Below are positions 28,123 through 37,751 of a stretch of 64,000 nucleotides of DNA, one piece after another; within the stretch, counting starts at the first letter, position 1, and each line of letters opens with the position of its first letter. The DNA comes from Terriglobus albidus (GTDB taxonomy: Bacteria > Acidobacteriota > Terriglobia > Terriglobales > Acidobacteriaceae), in the NCBI RefSeq assembly GCF_008000815.1, contig NZ_CP042806.1, positions 4,340,001 to 4,404,000 on the forward strand. The letters run 5' to 3'. The notes below the pieces were generated by a model that was not told the DNA's origin, did no database searches, and worked only from the letters and a program-made list of their open reading frames with translations. The position numbers were made by a program, and so were the translations under genes.

Positions 28123-29061
28123 ATGCACAGGATCAGACGAATTCATTGCTTCGCGATACTACTTTGCCTGTTGGCTCAGACTGCACAAAGCCAGACAGCG
28201 GCGCCCGCTCCTGCAAGCCACCAGATCATCATCGATACCGATATCGGCGACGATATCGATGATGCATTTGCCCTCGCACTTGCACTTCAGAGCAGAGACA
28301 TCAACCTGCTCGGCGTTACAACTGCTACCGGAGACACGAAGACCCGCGCACAGCTTGCCCTTCGCATGCTGCGTGAGTCCGGCCACGGTTCTATTCCGGT
28401 GGCTACAGGGCGGGCGACGCGCCCGCCCACAACGCTCACCCAGGAAGACTTTGCCAAAGACATTGATCTCCGAGGGGTTCGTTTCCCCTCGGCGGTTGAC
28501 TTCGCTCTGGCACAGATTCGTAAACATCCACATCAGATTGAACTGGTGGCGATTGGACCTCTTACCAATCTGGGCGACATGATCGACAGAGATCCCGCGA
28601 CATTTCATCTCCTTAAGAGGATCGTCATCATGGGAGGCGATATTCCAACCGAGACCGAGAAAGCCTTACCGGAGTGGAACATTAAGAACGACATAGCTGC
28701 GGCTCAGAAGGTCTTCACTTCAGGCGTTCCGATGACGGTGTTCCCTCTCAACTCCACTCGCTTGAGACTTGATGCCGAGAAACGGAAGACCATCTTCCGC
28801 CAGGCATCGCCACTTACCTATATGCTGACGGCACTTTACTACCAGTGGGGACAAGAGACGCCGACCCTCTTCGATGCAATGACCATTGCTTCGCTGCTGC
28901 TGCCGGACGTTTGCCCAATAACCCCGATGCAGGTGAGTGTCGACGAAAAGGGATCGACGGTTCCATCGTCGGGAACACCCAACGTAGACGTCTGCCTCAC
29001 AGCCCACGAAGATCAGTTCTTTCAGCTTTACCTGCAACGCATACTGGCGAAGCATCCGTAG
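28123..29061 (+). CDS. Exported nucleoside hydrolase-like protein (IunH family)
   Basis: 312 residues from the ATG at 28123; GGAG lies only three bases upstream, so a GTG at 28111 is a real alternative. Signal peptide FAILLCLLAQTAQS. The mature start IIIDTDIGDDIDDAFAL is the calcium-binding DTDxGxDDxxA motif of inosine-uridine hydrolases, and PNVDVCLTAHEDQFFQLYL contains the C-terminal part where the last metal Asp sits. It cleaves N-glycosidic bonds of nucleosides. An exported version suggests nucleoside scavenging or action on another N- or C-ribosyl compound. It is 65 bases downstream of the esterase gene and probably co-transcribed. Confidence 0.88.
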   Translation: MHRIRRIHCFAILLCLLAQTAQSQTAAPAPASHQIIIDTDIGDDIDDAFALALALQSRDINLLGVTTATGDTKTRAQLALRMLRESGHGSIPVATGRATRPPTTLTQEDFAKDIDLRGVRFPSAVDFALAQIRKHPHQIELVAIGPLTNLGDMIDRDPATFHLLKRIVIMGGDIPTETEKALPEWNIKNDIAAAQKVFTSGVPMTVFPLNSTRLRLDAEKRKTIFRQASPLTYMLTALYYQWGQETPTLFDAMTIASLLLPDVCPITPMQVSVDEKGSTVPSSGTPNVDVCLTAHEDQFFQLYLQRILAKHP

Positions 29062-29092
29062 CCAGCTGCATAGGCGGCGAAGGGCCTGCTGG

Positions 29093-30505
29093 TCATTTCC
29101 CCTCGAAGATGCGATCGGCAAACTCGATAAAGTATGGCCAGTTTGGTGCAGGAGTGTGGCCGTACTGGTGCTGCCGGAACGCGACTTTGCCAGTATTGAC
29201 GAAGGTATTCATGGGCGGAAAGGTGCTGGTATTCAATCCCTTCGTCCCATAGATCTCCCATGCGGGACTGGCTGCTGCGGCTGCCATGAACATTCCTTGA
29301 GCGTCCTGCCAGGCATCTCCGGGAAGGTACTTCGGCTCTTCGATGAATGCGCCTCCGCCGATAAACACAGCGCGTGGAGCAGACAGTGCAATGAACTCGT
29401 GGCTATCTACCGGCATCTCGTTGGCCGTATGACCGACAGCGGCATAGCGCAGGAAGTTCCCGGCAAACCAATGGAACTCCGAGTTCCCTGTCAGATTGCT
29501 TACCGCCTCGCCATAGTTGCGGCGGTAGAGGTTGGCTCCGCCTGCGCCTGAGGAGGAGATGTATCCAATAGCGATGCGTGCATCATCGACCATGGCGACC
29601 AGCGCAGCCTTGCCTCCGCGCGAATGACCAGTGACGCCAATCTTCGTGCCATCAACGTTGGGATCAGTCAGCAGATAGTCCACGATGCGGCTATCGCCCC
29701 ATCCCCATGCGCGCAGAACACCCCAGTCGTCCAGGCTTCGCGGCTGGCCCTTATTGACCAAGCCGATGATGCCGCTGGTCAGACCGGCGCCGTTGTCGGC
29801 CTGCACCTCATTCGAAGTACGGCTGACAAAGCCCCATCCATGCTTCAGCAGAAGCTCCGCGGAGTCCGGCGGATTCTCCGGCATGGAGAGCATATGTACC
29901 TGCTGCCCCGCTGCCGCCGGCGGGCGCACCGGGCGTGGACGAGTGGAGCCGCCGCCGATGATGACCGGCACCTTCTTGCCTTTTGCTGAGGCCGGCGTCA
30001 CCAGGTCAGCGTGGATGTCGACGGTGATGGCTGGATACGCCGAGTTGTCCGTATGCCCAACGAGATGCTTCACTACCGCCGGAACACCAGCGACCGTCAT
30101 CTCCTCGGTACCGGTAACGGTCCAGCTCACCGATGGGATCTTCGCTGGAAACTTGCCGTAGACGTCCTCATCAAACGACGCTTTGATCTCTTTGCGCCGT
30201 TGTTCCCACTGCGCCCGCGTCTTCACCTTCGCGCCGTTCTGCAGGGTCATCAACTCCGGCAGCCTGGGAAAGGGATTCGCCTTAGACTCGTCGTAATTCG
30301 CATTGCCGGGCTTGCCGACGTCGTACGCAGTCACGCCCGGTTGCATCTCCGTAATGCCCAACAGCTTTAGTTCGCGATTGCGTGCGGCGACATTTCCGGC
30401 GTCAATGCGCGCCCGCTCCTCCGGGGAAGGCATCTGGCCTACTATGGCGCCGGTGAGGGCAATTGCACTTAACGCAGCCAAAGCACGTCGGGTGCGGATA
30501 TTCAT
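29093..30505 (-). CDS. Exported CE15-like glucuronoyl esterase (alpha/beta hydrolase)
   Basis: 470 residues from the ATG at 30505, preceded by GAGGAG; the signal peptide is NIRTRRALAALSAIALTGAIVG. The nucleophile elbow is GVTGHSRGGKAAL, and WGWGDSRIVDYLLTDPNVD just before it matches CE15 enzymes, which cut the ester between lignin alcohols and 4-O-methylglucuronate on xylan. A candidate acid is in the GGGAFIEEP region and the catalytic His in RQHQYGHTP. Length and layout fit bacterial CE15 members. It is convergent with the nucleoside hydrolase and surrounded by plant-polymer genes, which supports a role in wood or leaf degradation. Confidence 0.82.
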   Translation of the reverse strand: MNIRTRRALAALSAIALTGAIVGQMPSPEERARIDAGNVAARNRELKLLGITEMQPGVTAYDVGKPGNANYDESKANPFPRLPELMTLQNGAKVKTRAQWEQRRKEIKASFDEDVYGKFPAKIPSVSWTVTGTEEMTVAGVPAVVKHLVGHTDNSAYPAITVDIHADLVTPASAKGKKVPVIIGGGSTRPRPVRPPAAAGQQVHMLSMPENPPDSAELLLKHGWGFVSRTSNEVQADNGAGLTSGIIGLVNKGQPRSLDDWGVLRAWGWGDSRIVDYLLTDPNVDGTKIGVTGHSRGGKAALVAMVDDARIAIGYISSSGAGGANLYRRNYGEAVSNLTGNSEFHWFAGNFLRYAAVGHTANEMPVDSHEFIALSAPRAVFIGGGAFIEEPKYLPGDAWQDAQGMFMAAAAASPAWEIYGTKGLNTSTFPPMNTFVNTGKVAFRQHQYGHTPAPNWPYFIEFADRIFEGK

Positions 30506-30753
30506 AGCTCTCCTCAGAAAGTAGCGTCGTACACTGTGCGGCAACGTGCGACATCGGATTTAGTTTCGAACCCGAATAATACTCCTTTGGGCCTATGAGT
30601 GCATTTCCGCAAACCCACAGCGTTGGCAATATCCCTCGATCGAGTGGTATCTTGCTGCCCCAATGGGTCCTTTTGCCGGTTTACCTCCGTTTGCTACGGT
30701 TGCACAGCCGGTCCGAGATCGTGGCGAACGCCACAGAGATAAGGAGAACGACC

Positions 30754-31119
30754 ATGTTCAAGATGTCATCCATCAAACCCGCTCTTATTGCAGGTACACT
30801 CGCAGGCCTTCTGACACAAGGAAGCCTAGCCTATGCACAGGAAGACCTCGCCCATGCCGTAAAGGGAATCGTCAAACATGTCGACCATGATGCCAAAAAG
30901 ATCACTATCAAGACGGCCGATGGCACAGAACACACCATCAAGTACACGGATCACACGGCCATTCGTGCAGGCAAGGCAGCAGCACGTGTTCCAGCGGATA
31001 CATGGCTAGGTACAAAAGAGGGTTCAAATGTTGTGGTTCGCTACACCGAAACCGCCGGAGAAAAAACTGCGGTTGCGATCAGGGACGTAGCGAAAGATAC
31101 GGAGAAGGCCGTGAAGTAG
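30754..31119 (+). CDS. Small exported protein of unknown function
   Basis: 121 residues; AAGGAG lies 7 bases before the ATG. Signal peptide ALIAGTLAGLLTQGSLAYA. The mature part is about 95 residues of short strands (VKGIVKHVDHDAKKITIKTADGTEH) that suggest a small beta-barrel of the OB type, rich in Lys, Asp and Thr. No named family is certain. A strong hairpin follows about 160 bases later. It is monocistronic by position. Confidence 0.7.
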   Translation: MFKMSSIKPALIAGTLAGLLTQGSLAYAQEDLAHAVKGIVKHVDHDAKKITIKTADGTEHTIKYTDHTAIRAGKAAARVPADTWLGTKEGSNVVVRYTETAGEKTAVAIRDVAKDTEKAVK

Positions 31120-31280
31120 GAGCATGCGTAGCCGCAAGGCGATACGACCTTCGATCTCACTGACTCGGATGCGGTAGGAGCGGTTTGGATCAGGGGTGCA
31201 CCTGGACAACACGGATCTGTTCAACTCACGGCAAGCCATCCAGCATTTGAATCGAAATCCGTGGTCGTCAGCATGCTGTA

Positions 31281-31313
31281 ACCCCACATCCCGGCTACGC
31301 CGGGATGTGGGGT
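31281..31313. terminator. Terminator hairpin between convergent genes
   Basis: ACCCCACATCCCGG and CCGGGATGTGGGGT form a perfect 14-bp stem with a 5-base loop. It separates the small exported gene from the convergent PQQ dehydrogenase gene. Confidence 0.78.
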
Positions 31314-31331
31314 GCCCGTCAGCGGGTTACT

Positions 31332-33518
31332 TCAGTGCTTCTCAACCTTGGGAAGAGCAAAGGCGACATAAGAGCCGTGTACGATCTTCGGGGTGGTCGT
31401 GCCAAAGTACGTTGATGCAGCGGCAGCGCAGAAGACGATGTATTGCCGCCCCCCAATCTCATAGATAGCCGGTATTCCCTCGAGAGCTTCATCCACGGTT
31501 GCCTCCCAGAGAACCTTGCCGCTGGCTGAGTCCAGCGCACGCACCTTGTGATCGCGGGTGCCCGTGAAAATAAGACCACCTGCCGTCACAACCGGACCGA
31601 CCTTCGGCATCTGGGATCCGGTGTCCTTTATGCCTTTCTCCGCAAGCTCAGGCACCTCGCCCAGCGCAATCTTCCAACGGATGTCGCCCGTGTTCAGATC
31701 GTACGCTGTGAGTGAAGTCCAGGGCGGAGCAATCGCAGGAAGACCATTCCGTCCCACCATGAATCCAAACCCGCTGCGATAGTGCGCCGTTGCCGGATCG
31801 ACGACCTTCGGCTTTGAAGAATCTACATCCACGGCAGGCGCGAGATCCGGCTGCGCAAGATAAGAGAGGATGTTGCCCGCATCCGCTTCCGAAATCTTCG
31901 CAAACGCCGGCATCTGTCCCTTTCCGTACTGCATGACGTCGCGGATCTGCTCGTCTGACAGCCGCGTTCTGACATCGGCCAGTGACGGAATCACCGGTGG
32001 TTTCCCTGCTCGATCGGCACCGTGGCAGATGCTGCAATTTGCGTTATACAGATCGCGTCCCTGCGCGACAGGAGTTCCGGAGCGATCCACATCAGTCGAC
32101 AGCTCAAGCTTCAGCATCGCAGGCAGGTCTTTCGAAACGACGTAGACCATACCGGCAGGATCAGCCGCTGCACCGCCAAAATTCGCTCCGCCATTATTGC
32201 CCGGCATCTGCACGGTGTTCTGTGTCCCGGGAGGCGTAAAGAGGCCGTGATTCTTGGCCTCCAGCATTTGTTTGTGAAATTTCTCGCGCTCATCGGCATC
32301 GAGATAAGGATTGATCTGGTCGGCTGTAAAGCTCTGCCGCGCAAAGGGCAACGGCTTGGTCGGAAACGGCTGCGTCGGCCAGGTCTCCTCACCGGGCATG
32401 TCTGATTTCATCTGCGGCCGTTCTTCGATCGGCCATAGCGGTTTTCCAGTCTCGCGATCGAAGACCCACAAGAAGCCCGTCTTGCCTGGCTGTGCGACAA
32501 CATCGACCATCTTGCCGTTGTGCTTCACCGCGGTCAGCATCGGCGTGGTGGCATTGTCGTAGTCCCAGATGTCGTGATGGACCATCTGGTAGTACCAGAC
32601 AAGCTTGCCGGTACGCGCATTCAACGCCAGCAGCGAATCGCCATAGAGGTTCTTGCCGAGCCGGTTCGCGCCATAAAAGTTATACTTCGGACTCGCCGTC
32701 GGGACATAGACGATGCCGCGTTTCTCATCCAATGCCATGCCTTGCCACGCATTGGCTCCGCCGGCTGTCTTCCATGCATCCTTGGGCCAGGTTTCGTAAC
32801 CGGCCTCCCCGGGATGCGGAATGGTGTGGAAGATCCACACCATCTTGCCAGTCAGCACGTCATAGGCCCGCACATCGCCGGGCGCCGAGTTGTACTCCTC
32901 GTTCGTGGCGGACCCCAGAATAAGCAGATTCTCGAAGACACGGCCTGGATTGACCGACTGCACCAGCGTCAGCGTATGCGGATCGCGCCCAAGTTCCTCA
33001 CGCAGATCAACGTGTCCGTTCTTTCCGAAGGTCGTGATGCTCTTGCCCGTGCGCGCATCGATCGCCTGCAGGGAGTTGTTCACGGCAAAAAGAAGCCGGC
33101 GGTCGGACCGGTCAACGCTCTCCCAATAGTTCAGGCCGCGATACGTAAGCAGCGTGGCCTTCGGATCGGTAGGGTGCACCCACAGCTCTTTGCCTGTGGC
33201 GGCATCCAGCGCAACGATGGAGTTCTCTTTCGCCAGCACATACATCACGCCGTCAACCACGAGAGGATTGAAGAGATACTTACGATTGTCTCCGGTGGAG
33301 TATTTCCAGGCCACCTGCAACTGCTTCACATTGGAGCGATCGACCTGCCGCAAAGCCGAGTACTGGGCGCCATCGGCGGCGCCGCCATATTCCCGCCAGG
33401 TTGTGTGTGTCTTATCGTTGTGGGGCTTTGCGGACTGCCCCGGCAGAACACCGGAAACGAATCCGAGCATCGTTACGGCAATGGTTTGCCAGGGCCTGTG
33501 CAGGAAGCTGTTTTGCAT
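31332..33518 (-). CDS. PQQ-dependent dehydrogenase with inserted cytochrome c domain
   Basis: 728 residues from the ATG at 33518, where a signal peptide starts (MQNSFLHRPWQTIAVTMLGF); a TTG ten codons upstream is also in frame. Tryptophan-docking propeller blades (AATGKELWVHPTD, NARTGKLVWYYQMVHHD, DRETGKPLWPI) bind pyrroloquinoline quinone. The heme site ANCSICHGAD lies about two thirds along, after which the propeller resumes (IRWKIALGEVPEL, TGTRDHKVRALDSASGKVLWEA). The enzyme would oxidise an alcohol or sugar in the periplasm and pass electrons to its own heme. No PQQ synthesis genes are present in the window. Family known from acidobacteria; substrate not readable. Confidence 0.9.
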   Translation of the reverse strand: MQNSFLHRPWQTIAVTMLGFVSGVLPGQSAKPHNDKTHTTWREYGGAADGAQYSALRQVDRSNVKQLQVAWKYSTGDNRKYLFNPLVVDGVMYVLAKENSIVALDAATGKELWVHPTDPKATLLTYRGLNYWESVDRSDRRLLFAVNNSLQAIDARTGKSITTFGKNGHVDLREELGRDPHTLTLVQSVNPGRVFENLLILGSATNEEYNSAPGDVRAYDVLTGKMVWIFHTIPHPGEAGYETWPKDAWKTAGGANAWQGMALDEKRGIVYVPTASPKYNFYGANRLGKNLYGDSLLALNARTGKLVWYYQMVHHDIWDYDNATTPMLTAVKHNGKMVDVVAQPGKTGFLWVFDRETGKPLWPIEERPQMKSDMPGEETWPTQPFPTKPLPFARQSFTADQINPYLDADEREKFHKQMLEAKNHGLFTPPGTQNTVQMPGNNGGANFGGAAADPAGMVYVVSKDLPAMLKLELSTDVDRSGTPVAQGRDLYNANCSICHGADRAGKPPVIPSLADVRTRLSDEQIRDVMQYGKGQMPAFAKISEADAGNILSYLAQPDLAPAVDVDSSKPKVVDPATAHYRSGFGFMVGRNGLPAIAPPWTSLTAYDLNTGDIRWKIALGEVPELAEKGIKDTGSQMPKVGPVVTAGGLIFTGTRDHKVRALDSASGKVLWEATVDEALEGIPAIYEIGGRQYIVFCAAAASTYFGTTTPKIVHGSYVAFALPKVEKH

Positions 33519-33676
33519 GCCAATTTTCTCGTTTGTCGAAGCACTCAAATCCTCTCATCTTTGAGGCACAACAATCCACTCTTGCGAAAGCAAAGGCGTT
33601 CCAAGGATTCTTCTGATTTAGACTTCGTAGCGGCGGGCAATCGATCATAAAAATCGATCACAAAGAGGGGGAAGAC

Positions 33677-34354
33677 ATGCTGGTTTGGCACTCGTTTTTA
33701 TTGGCATTCAGTGCCCTGTTACCGCTTATCAACCCACTGGGCTCAGCTTTAGTCTTTCTCGGGCTCGCGGGCGATGCGCCGAAACCCGTCTACAAAAGTC
33801 TCGCGAGGAAGATCGCGCTCAATAACGTCATCTTCCTTGGAATCTTCGAACTCCTGGGCTCAACCATCCTGAAGTTTTTTGGGATCTCTCTCCCGATCGT
33901 GCAGGTTTCGGGCGGTCTCGTGATTGCCGCCATTGGATGGTCTGTTCTCAACGAGAAGGACTCGGAGGCCGCGGCAAAGGATAAGCAGGAAGAAGCACAC
34001 ATCATGCCTGAAGATCAACTGCACAGCCTGGAAGAAAAGGCGTTCTACCCATTTACGTTTCCAGTCACCTCCGGCCCCGGAACGCTGGTCGTTCTGCTCA
34101 CTCTCAGCGCCCGGTTTTCGGAGGGGCCCGATAGCGCGGTCGTTCTCGCCCATCTGGCGCTTTTCCTTGCAATTGTCGCGGTCAGCCTGCTGGTGTTTGT
34201 GTGCTATGCACATGCCGCGAAACTCACGAAGCTGATTCCGGCCTCAACCGCCCACGGAATTTTGCGGGTAGTGGCGTTCATACTGCTCTGCATCGGAGTG
34301 CAGATCACATGGAATGGCGCCTCGGCATTGATCGCAACGTTGTCTCGCCATTAG
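33677..34354 (+). CDS. MarC-family integral membrane protein
   Basis: 225 residues with GGGGGA seven bases before the ATG. Six hydrophobic segments; the first contains LLPLINPLGSALVFLGL, the NP(x)G signature of the MarC/UPF0056 family, and the fourth begins YPFTFPVTSGPGTLVVLLTL, which is the repeated counterpart. The family was once linked to multiple antibiotic resistance but its transport role is not established. Divergent from the PQQ dehydrogenase gene; followed by the DUF488 gene in the same direction. Confidence 0.88.
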   Translation: MLVWHSFLLAFSALLPLINPLGSALVFLGLAGDAPKPVYKSLARKIALNNVIFLGIFELLGSTILKFFGISLPIVQVSGGLVIAAIGWSVLNEKDSEAAAKDKQEEAHIMPEDQLHSLEEKAFYPFTFPVTSGPGTLVVLLTLSARFSEGPDSAVVLAHLALFLAIVAVSLLVFVCYAHAAKLTKLIPASTAHGILRVVAFILLCIGVQITWNGASALIATLSRH

Positions 34355-34466
34355 GCAGCCAGCCCCATATCTCCGCCGAGCCGAGAGATGGGACACGCGT
34401 CCGTAACGAAAACGAGTAGGTGCGGGCTCCCCAGGCGCACTCTTGGGTGATCCAACCAGGACGGCA

Positions 34467-34814
34467 ATGAAGATTCAGATAAAACGAGCCTACGAACCGG
34501 CTGCCCCGTCCGACGGGTTCCGCATCCTCGTGGATCGCCTGTGGCCGCGAGGATTATCCAAGGAGAAGGCGCACATTGACCTTTGGCTGAAAGAGATCGC
34601 TCCGAGCCCGGAGTTGAGGACATGGTTCGGCCATGATCCAGCCAAATGGAAAGAGTTCCGCTCTCGCTACCTGTCGGAATTACGGGGAAAAAGCGACGAA
34701 ATCGATCAGATCAGAGAGAAAGCCAGGGACGGAGTCGTGACACTGGTATACGCGGCAAAGGACGAACAGCATAACGATGCCGTCGTGCTGCTTGAGCGAA
34801 TCAGCCACCCGTGA
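34467..34814 (+). CDS. DUF488-family protein
   Basis: 115 residues from the ATG at 34467, with AGGA five bases upstream; an upstream in-frame ATG at 34443 lacks a ribosome site. The text [29 protein letters not shown] is the hallmark of the family, followed by [16 protein letters not shown] and [18 protein letters not shown]. The conserved Arg and Lys residues suggest binding of a phosphorylated or nucleic-acid ligand, but the function is not known. Convergent with the histidine kinase gene, three bases apart. Confidence 0.88.
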   Translation: MKIQIKRAYEPAAPSDGFRILVDRLWPRGLSKEKAHIDLWLKEIAPSPELRTWFGHDPAKWKEFRSRYLSELRGKSDEIDQIREKARDGVVTLVYAAKDEQHNDAVVLLERISHP

Positions 34815-34817
34815 GCG

Positions 34818-36524
34818 TCAGAAGCGTACAGACCTGTTCAATTGCGAATCCAGCAAAATATCGGCATAGACCGTCTGCTGTGGCAGAACGATGGAGAAGC
34901 AGGTCCCATGCCCTGAAGGATCGGTCGAGGTTTCGAACTCGATCGTTCCGCCATGTCCTTCCACAAATTGCCTGGCGATAAACAGCCCGATTCCTGTGCC
35001 GATAGTGTGCCGCGTCGTGAAAAAGGGTTCGAAGATGCGCTCTCGATGCTGGTGAGGAATCCCGCAGCCGGTGTCCTCAATGGAAAGGCGCACGGCGGGC
35101 CCATCGTCCTTCATGATGTCCTCCACAGTAACACTGAGGTCCCCTCCATCCGGCATCGCGTAGATTGCATTAATGATGAGATTCGAGATGACCTGCATCA
35201 TCTCTCCCGTGCGCAGCACCAGTCTGGCTTCAGAGTTCAGACTGGCCTTCACGAGCGCTCCAACGGTTTTACAGCGAGGCCCGTAAATGCGAAGCACATC
35301 TGCCACGAGGCTCGAGATTGAGATCAGAGCAACGGCAGAGTGCTCTCGATAAAACCCCAACGTCTGTCGGGCAAGATGGGCAATACGGATTAACTCTGTC
35401 TCTGCATCTTCGGCATAGGCGAGAACCTGAGAAGAATTCGCGGCGTTCGTCTTAATGAGAAAGACAAGATTCAACACCGCTTCAAGTGGATTGTTGATCT
35501 CGTGGGCGATCGTAGCCGCCATGCGACCGGCAGCCGCCAGTTTCTCGGCCTGGATCAGTGCCTTCTCCATATTTTTCCGGCGCGTTAGATCGCGCAGGAT
35601 AGAAGACGAGCCGACGACGGCGCCAGAACTGTCACGAAGGGGAGAAATCCCAAGATCGACGTGCAGGGTTCGTCCGTCTTTCGACAAACGAAGCGTTTCA
35701 TAATTTTCAAGCTTCTCGCCGTTGCGGATGCGGCCGAGAATGGCCCTCTCCTCTTCGTGGAGATGGGCAGGGACAAGGTCGAAGATCGGCCTTCCAACCA
35801 TCTCCTCTTTACTGAAACCGAAGATCTGCACTGCAGCCTGATTCCAGCTTGTAATACGGCCATTCAAATCTTTACTCAGGATCACGTCATCGGACGATTC
35901 CACGATAGCGGCAAGAGCTGTTACGTGGCCTGACACATTCATGAGATTGAGCTTCGATTTCTCCAGATCCGCGATCTTTCGTGTGAGCTGCTCGCGAAGC
36001 CGCACGTTCTCAATGGCAGCTGCGGCCTGGGCAGCAACCATGGCGAGAAGTTCTTCGCACTCCAACTCGAAGATTCCTGCTTCTTCGTGCCCATAGAAGA
36101 GACCTCCAAGGACTTCGCCGGAACTCGCCTTAACCGGGACAGCGAGATAACTGCGAACCGGCAGGTGCCCTTCTGGCATTCCTTTGTATGGGGCATTTTG
36201 TCCATAACGAGGATCTTTGGTGATGTCGGCGGAGCGAACGATGCCAGTTCCCTCGAAGGTAGGTGCAAACACACCTGTATTACGGGGCATCGGAAACTTT
36301 GCGAACTTCTCTCGCGCAACGCCCGAAAGGGTGTAGAGGGCATAGCGCTCCCCATGCTTGTCGAGGACATTGTAGAAAAAAGCACCGAACTGAGCGCCAC
36401 ACAGTTCGAGCCCTGCATCGGTTGCAGCTTGCACTATGGTTTGCAGATCAAGATTTTTCGCGAGAAGCAGCCCAGACTGGACAACGAGTTCCAATTTTCG
36501 CTGATCAGAATTCAAGAGGCCCAT
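34818..36524 (-). CDS. GAF-PAS sensor histidine kinase
   Basis: 568 residues from the ATG at 36524; a TTG five codons upstream is in frame. Residues about 15 to 175 are a GAF domain (LELCGAQFGAFFYN ... YLAVPVKASSGEVLGGLFYGH). A short coiled coil leads to a PAS domain with a PAC tail (SSDDVILSKDLNGRITSWNQA). The H-box is ATIAHEINNPLEAVLN with the phospho-acceptor His; the N-box is NLIINAIYAMPDGG; G-boxes are EDTGCGIP and GTGIGLF. No transmembrane segment, so it senses a cytoplasmic cue. No response regulator is fused or adjacent on the same strand; the lone receiver protein at 37058 is a candidate partner. Confidence 0.92.
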   Translation of the reverse strand: MGLLNSDQRKLELVVQSGLLLAKNLDLQTIVQAATDAGLELCGAQFGAFFYNVLDKHGERYALYTLSGVAREKFAKFPMPRNTGVFAPTFEGTGIVRSADITKDPRYGQNAPYKGMPEGHLPVRSYLAVPVKASSGEVLGGLFYGHEEAGIFELECEELLAMVAAQAAAAIENVRLREQLTRKIADLEKSKLNLMNVSGHVTALAAIVESSDDVILSKDLNGRITSWNQAAVQIFGFSKEEMVGRPIFDLVPAHLHEEERAILGRIRNGEKLENYETLRLSKDGRTLHVDLGISPLRDSSGAVVGSSSILRDLTRRKNMEKALIQAEKLAAAGRMAATIAHEINNPLEAVLNLVFLIKTNAANSSQVLAYAEDAETELIRIAHLARQTLGFYREHSAVALISISSLVADVLRIYGPRCKTVGALVKASLNSEARLVLRTGEMMQVISNLIINAIYAMPDGGDLSVTVEDIMKDDGPAVRLSIEDTGCGIPHQHRERIFEPFFTTRHTIGTGIGLFIARQFVEGHGGTIEFETSTDPSGHGTCFSIVLPQQTVYADILLDSQLNRSVRF

Positions 36525-36630
36525 ACCGTCATTCCGCAACGGGTATCAAAGTCAGAACCAAAACACAGACCCTACACTGCCGGGATCGGGAAGAAACCGT
36601 GAGATGAGAACTGGTCCGATGCGATTATTT

Positions 36631-36747
36631 TAGAGCATTTTCCCTGCTGCCTGGTATCCCGGAAGGGTCGTACAGCGGCGTTTTCATTGCGGAAAACGCC
36701 CATAGATGCGGAAACCGTACATCCCATCTACAGGAAAAATGCTCTAG
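36631..36747 (+). repeat. Dispersed nested-palindrome repeat, copy D (full length)
   Basis: A 117-bp copy. Left arm TAGAGCATTTTCCCTG, right arm CAGGAAAAATGCTCTAG, inner hairpin GGCGTTTTCATTGCGGAAAACGCC. Same orientation as copy A. It lies upstream of the histidine kinase gene, between it and the receiver-domain gene. Confidence 0.82.
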
Positions 36748-37057
36748 CCTAAGACCGATCTTTCCAATTTAGGGAAGTCCCCAGGTTTAATCGATGGTTC
36801 GGACGGTCTGTCACCGCACAATGGAAACAGAAAATTCAAAATTGCAGGTACACCCTCTGGAGCTGCCTGCATTACGGACGGACCAGGGGTCCCGGGCTGA
36901 GCCGGCATTGATAGAAGTCGATTTTTCGATACTTTATTAGTGCGTTCTAATCTGCCCTCTTGCAATATCGCTGTACGATGCGTTAAAAGTGGTAAACGTC
37001 CGGGGCCATAGTTTATAAAGTCACCCCTCTCTGGGGGGGTCGAAGTAGGCCACGGTT
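36748..37057. other. Intergenic stretch upstream of the receiver-domain gene
   Basis: About 310 bases, locally AT-rich around 36910 to 36990. No gene or RNA is recognised. CCCCTC/GGGGGG text around 37023 to 37039 could fold, but the pairing is short and G-tract based. Confidence 0.45.
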
Positions 37058-37477
37058 ATGGAGTGGTTTGCTTCGAACACTATGGCAAGCAGCCTTGGAA
37101 ATAGACAGCGAATTTACGTAGTTGATGACGAGCACGTGATTGCGACGACACTCGCGATCATTCTCGCCCAGAATGGCTTCGATGCCCTGGCATTCGGGTC
37201 GGCGAAAGAGGCTATAACCGCCGCTGAGGCGTTGCCGCCAGATCTTCTGCTGACCGACGTGGTTATGCCGGACATGAATGGCATAGAGTTGGCGATCCAA
37301 TTTCGCCAAAAGTATCCTGATTGTAAGGTTCTTTTATTCTCCGGCCAGGCTGCCACAAACAATCTGCTAGAGGAAGCGAAGGGCGCCGGATACGATCTGG
37401 AACTGCTATCCAAACCTGTCCACCCGCAAGATCTTCTTGCAAGGCTTAGCTACGATCCAGCCTCTGGAAGAGAATAA
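37058..37477 (+). CDS. Single-domain response regulator (receiver only)
   Basis: 139 residues, a lone REC fold without output domain. The acidic pocket is VVDDEH near residue 23, the phospho-acceptor is Asp67 in LLLTDVVMPDMNG, the conserved Thr/Ser position is in LLFSGQ, and the Lys is in LLSKPVHP. Such CheY-like proteins act by binding a partner or in a phosphorelay. The GAF-PAS kinase at 34818 is the nearest kinase, on the opposite strand. An in-frame ATG at 37082 is an alternative start. It is bracketed by repeat copies D and E. Confidence 0.87.
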   Translation: MEWFASNTMASSLGNRQRIYVVDDEHVIATTLAIILAQNGFDALAFGSAKEAITAAEALPPDLLLTDVVMPDMNGIELAIQFRQKYPDCKVLLFSGQAATNNLLEEAKGAGYDLELLSKPVHPQDLLARLSYDPASGRE

Positions 37478-37570
37478 CTTGCGAGCAACGGCGCCGAGCG
37501 ATCAGCTCCTGGTCGTGAGTTCTATGGCTGGAGAGCAACGCACTGCTCTCCAGCTCGACCTCTCGTATCG

Positions 37571-37636
37571 CTAGAGCATTTTTCCTGCAGGTGTAATGTA
37601 GAGCTTCCGCATCTATAGGCGTTTTCCGCGGCTCGC
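37571..37636 (-). repeat. Dispersed nested-palindrome repeat, copy E (half copy)
   Basis: CTAGAGCATTTTTCCTGCAGGTGTAATGTAGAGCTTCCGCATCTATAGGCGTTTTCC follows the same order as copy B (7599), then similarity ends at the inner hairpin. It is in inverted orientation relative to copy D, on the other side of the receiver gene. The sequence is split here across two statements: left arm at 37571-37590, middle at 37600-37630. Confidence 0.7.
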
Positions 37637-37751
37637 CTTGGGCTTGGCCCGGGAGCTTCGAGTTCGGCATTGGATGCGTTAGTTGTCAATGCTCTGCTCA
37701 CGGCACACCAGACCGATTCCCGCTAATAAGCGGTTGCGATCGGATTGATCG

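Noticed and set aside
32520-33650. A 376-codon plus-strand frame across the PQQ dehydrogenase gene
   Set aside because: It is antisense to a clear, fully conserved enzyme and owes its length to codon bias in the real gene.
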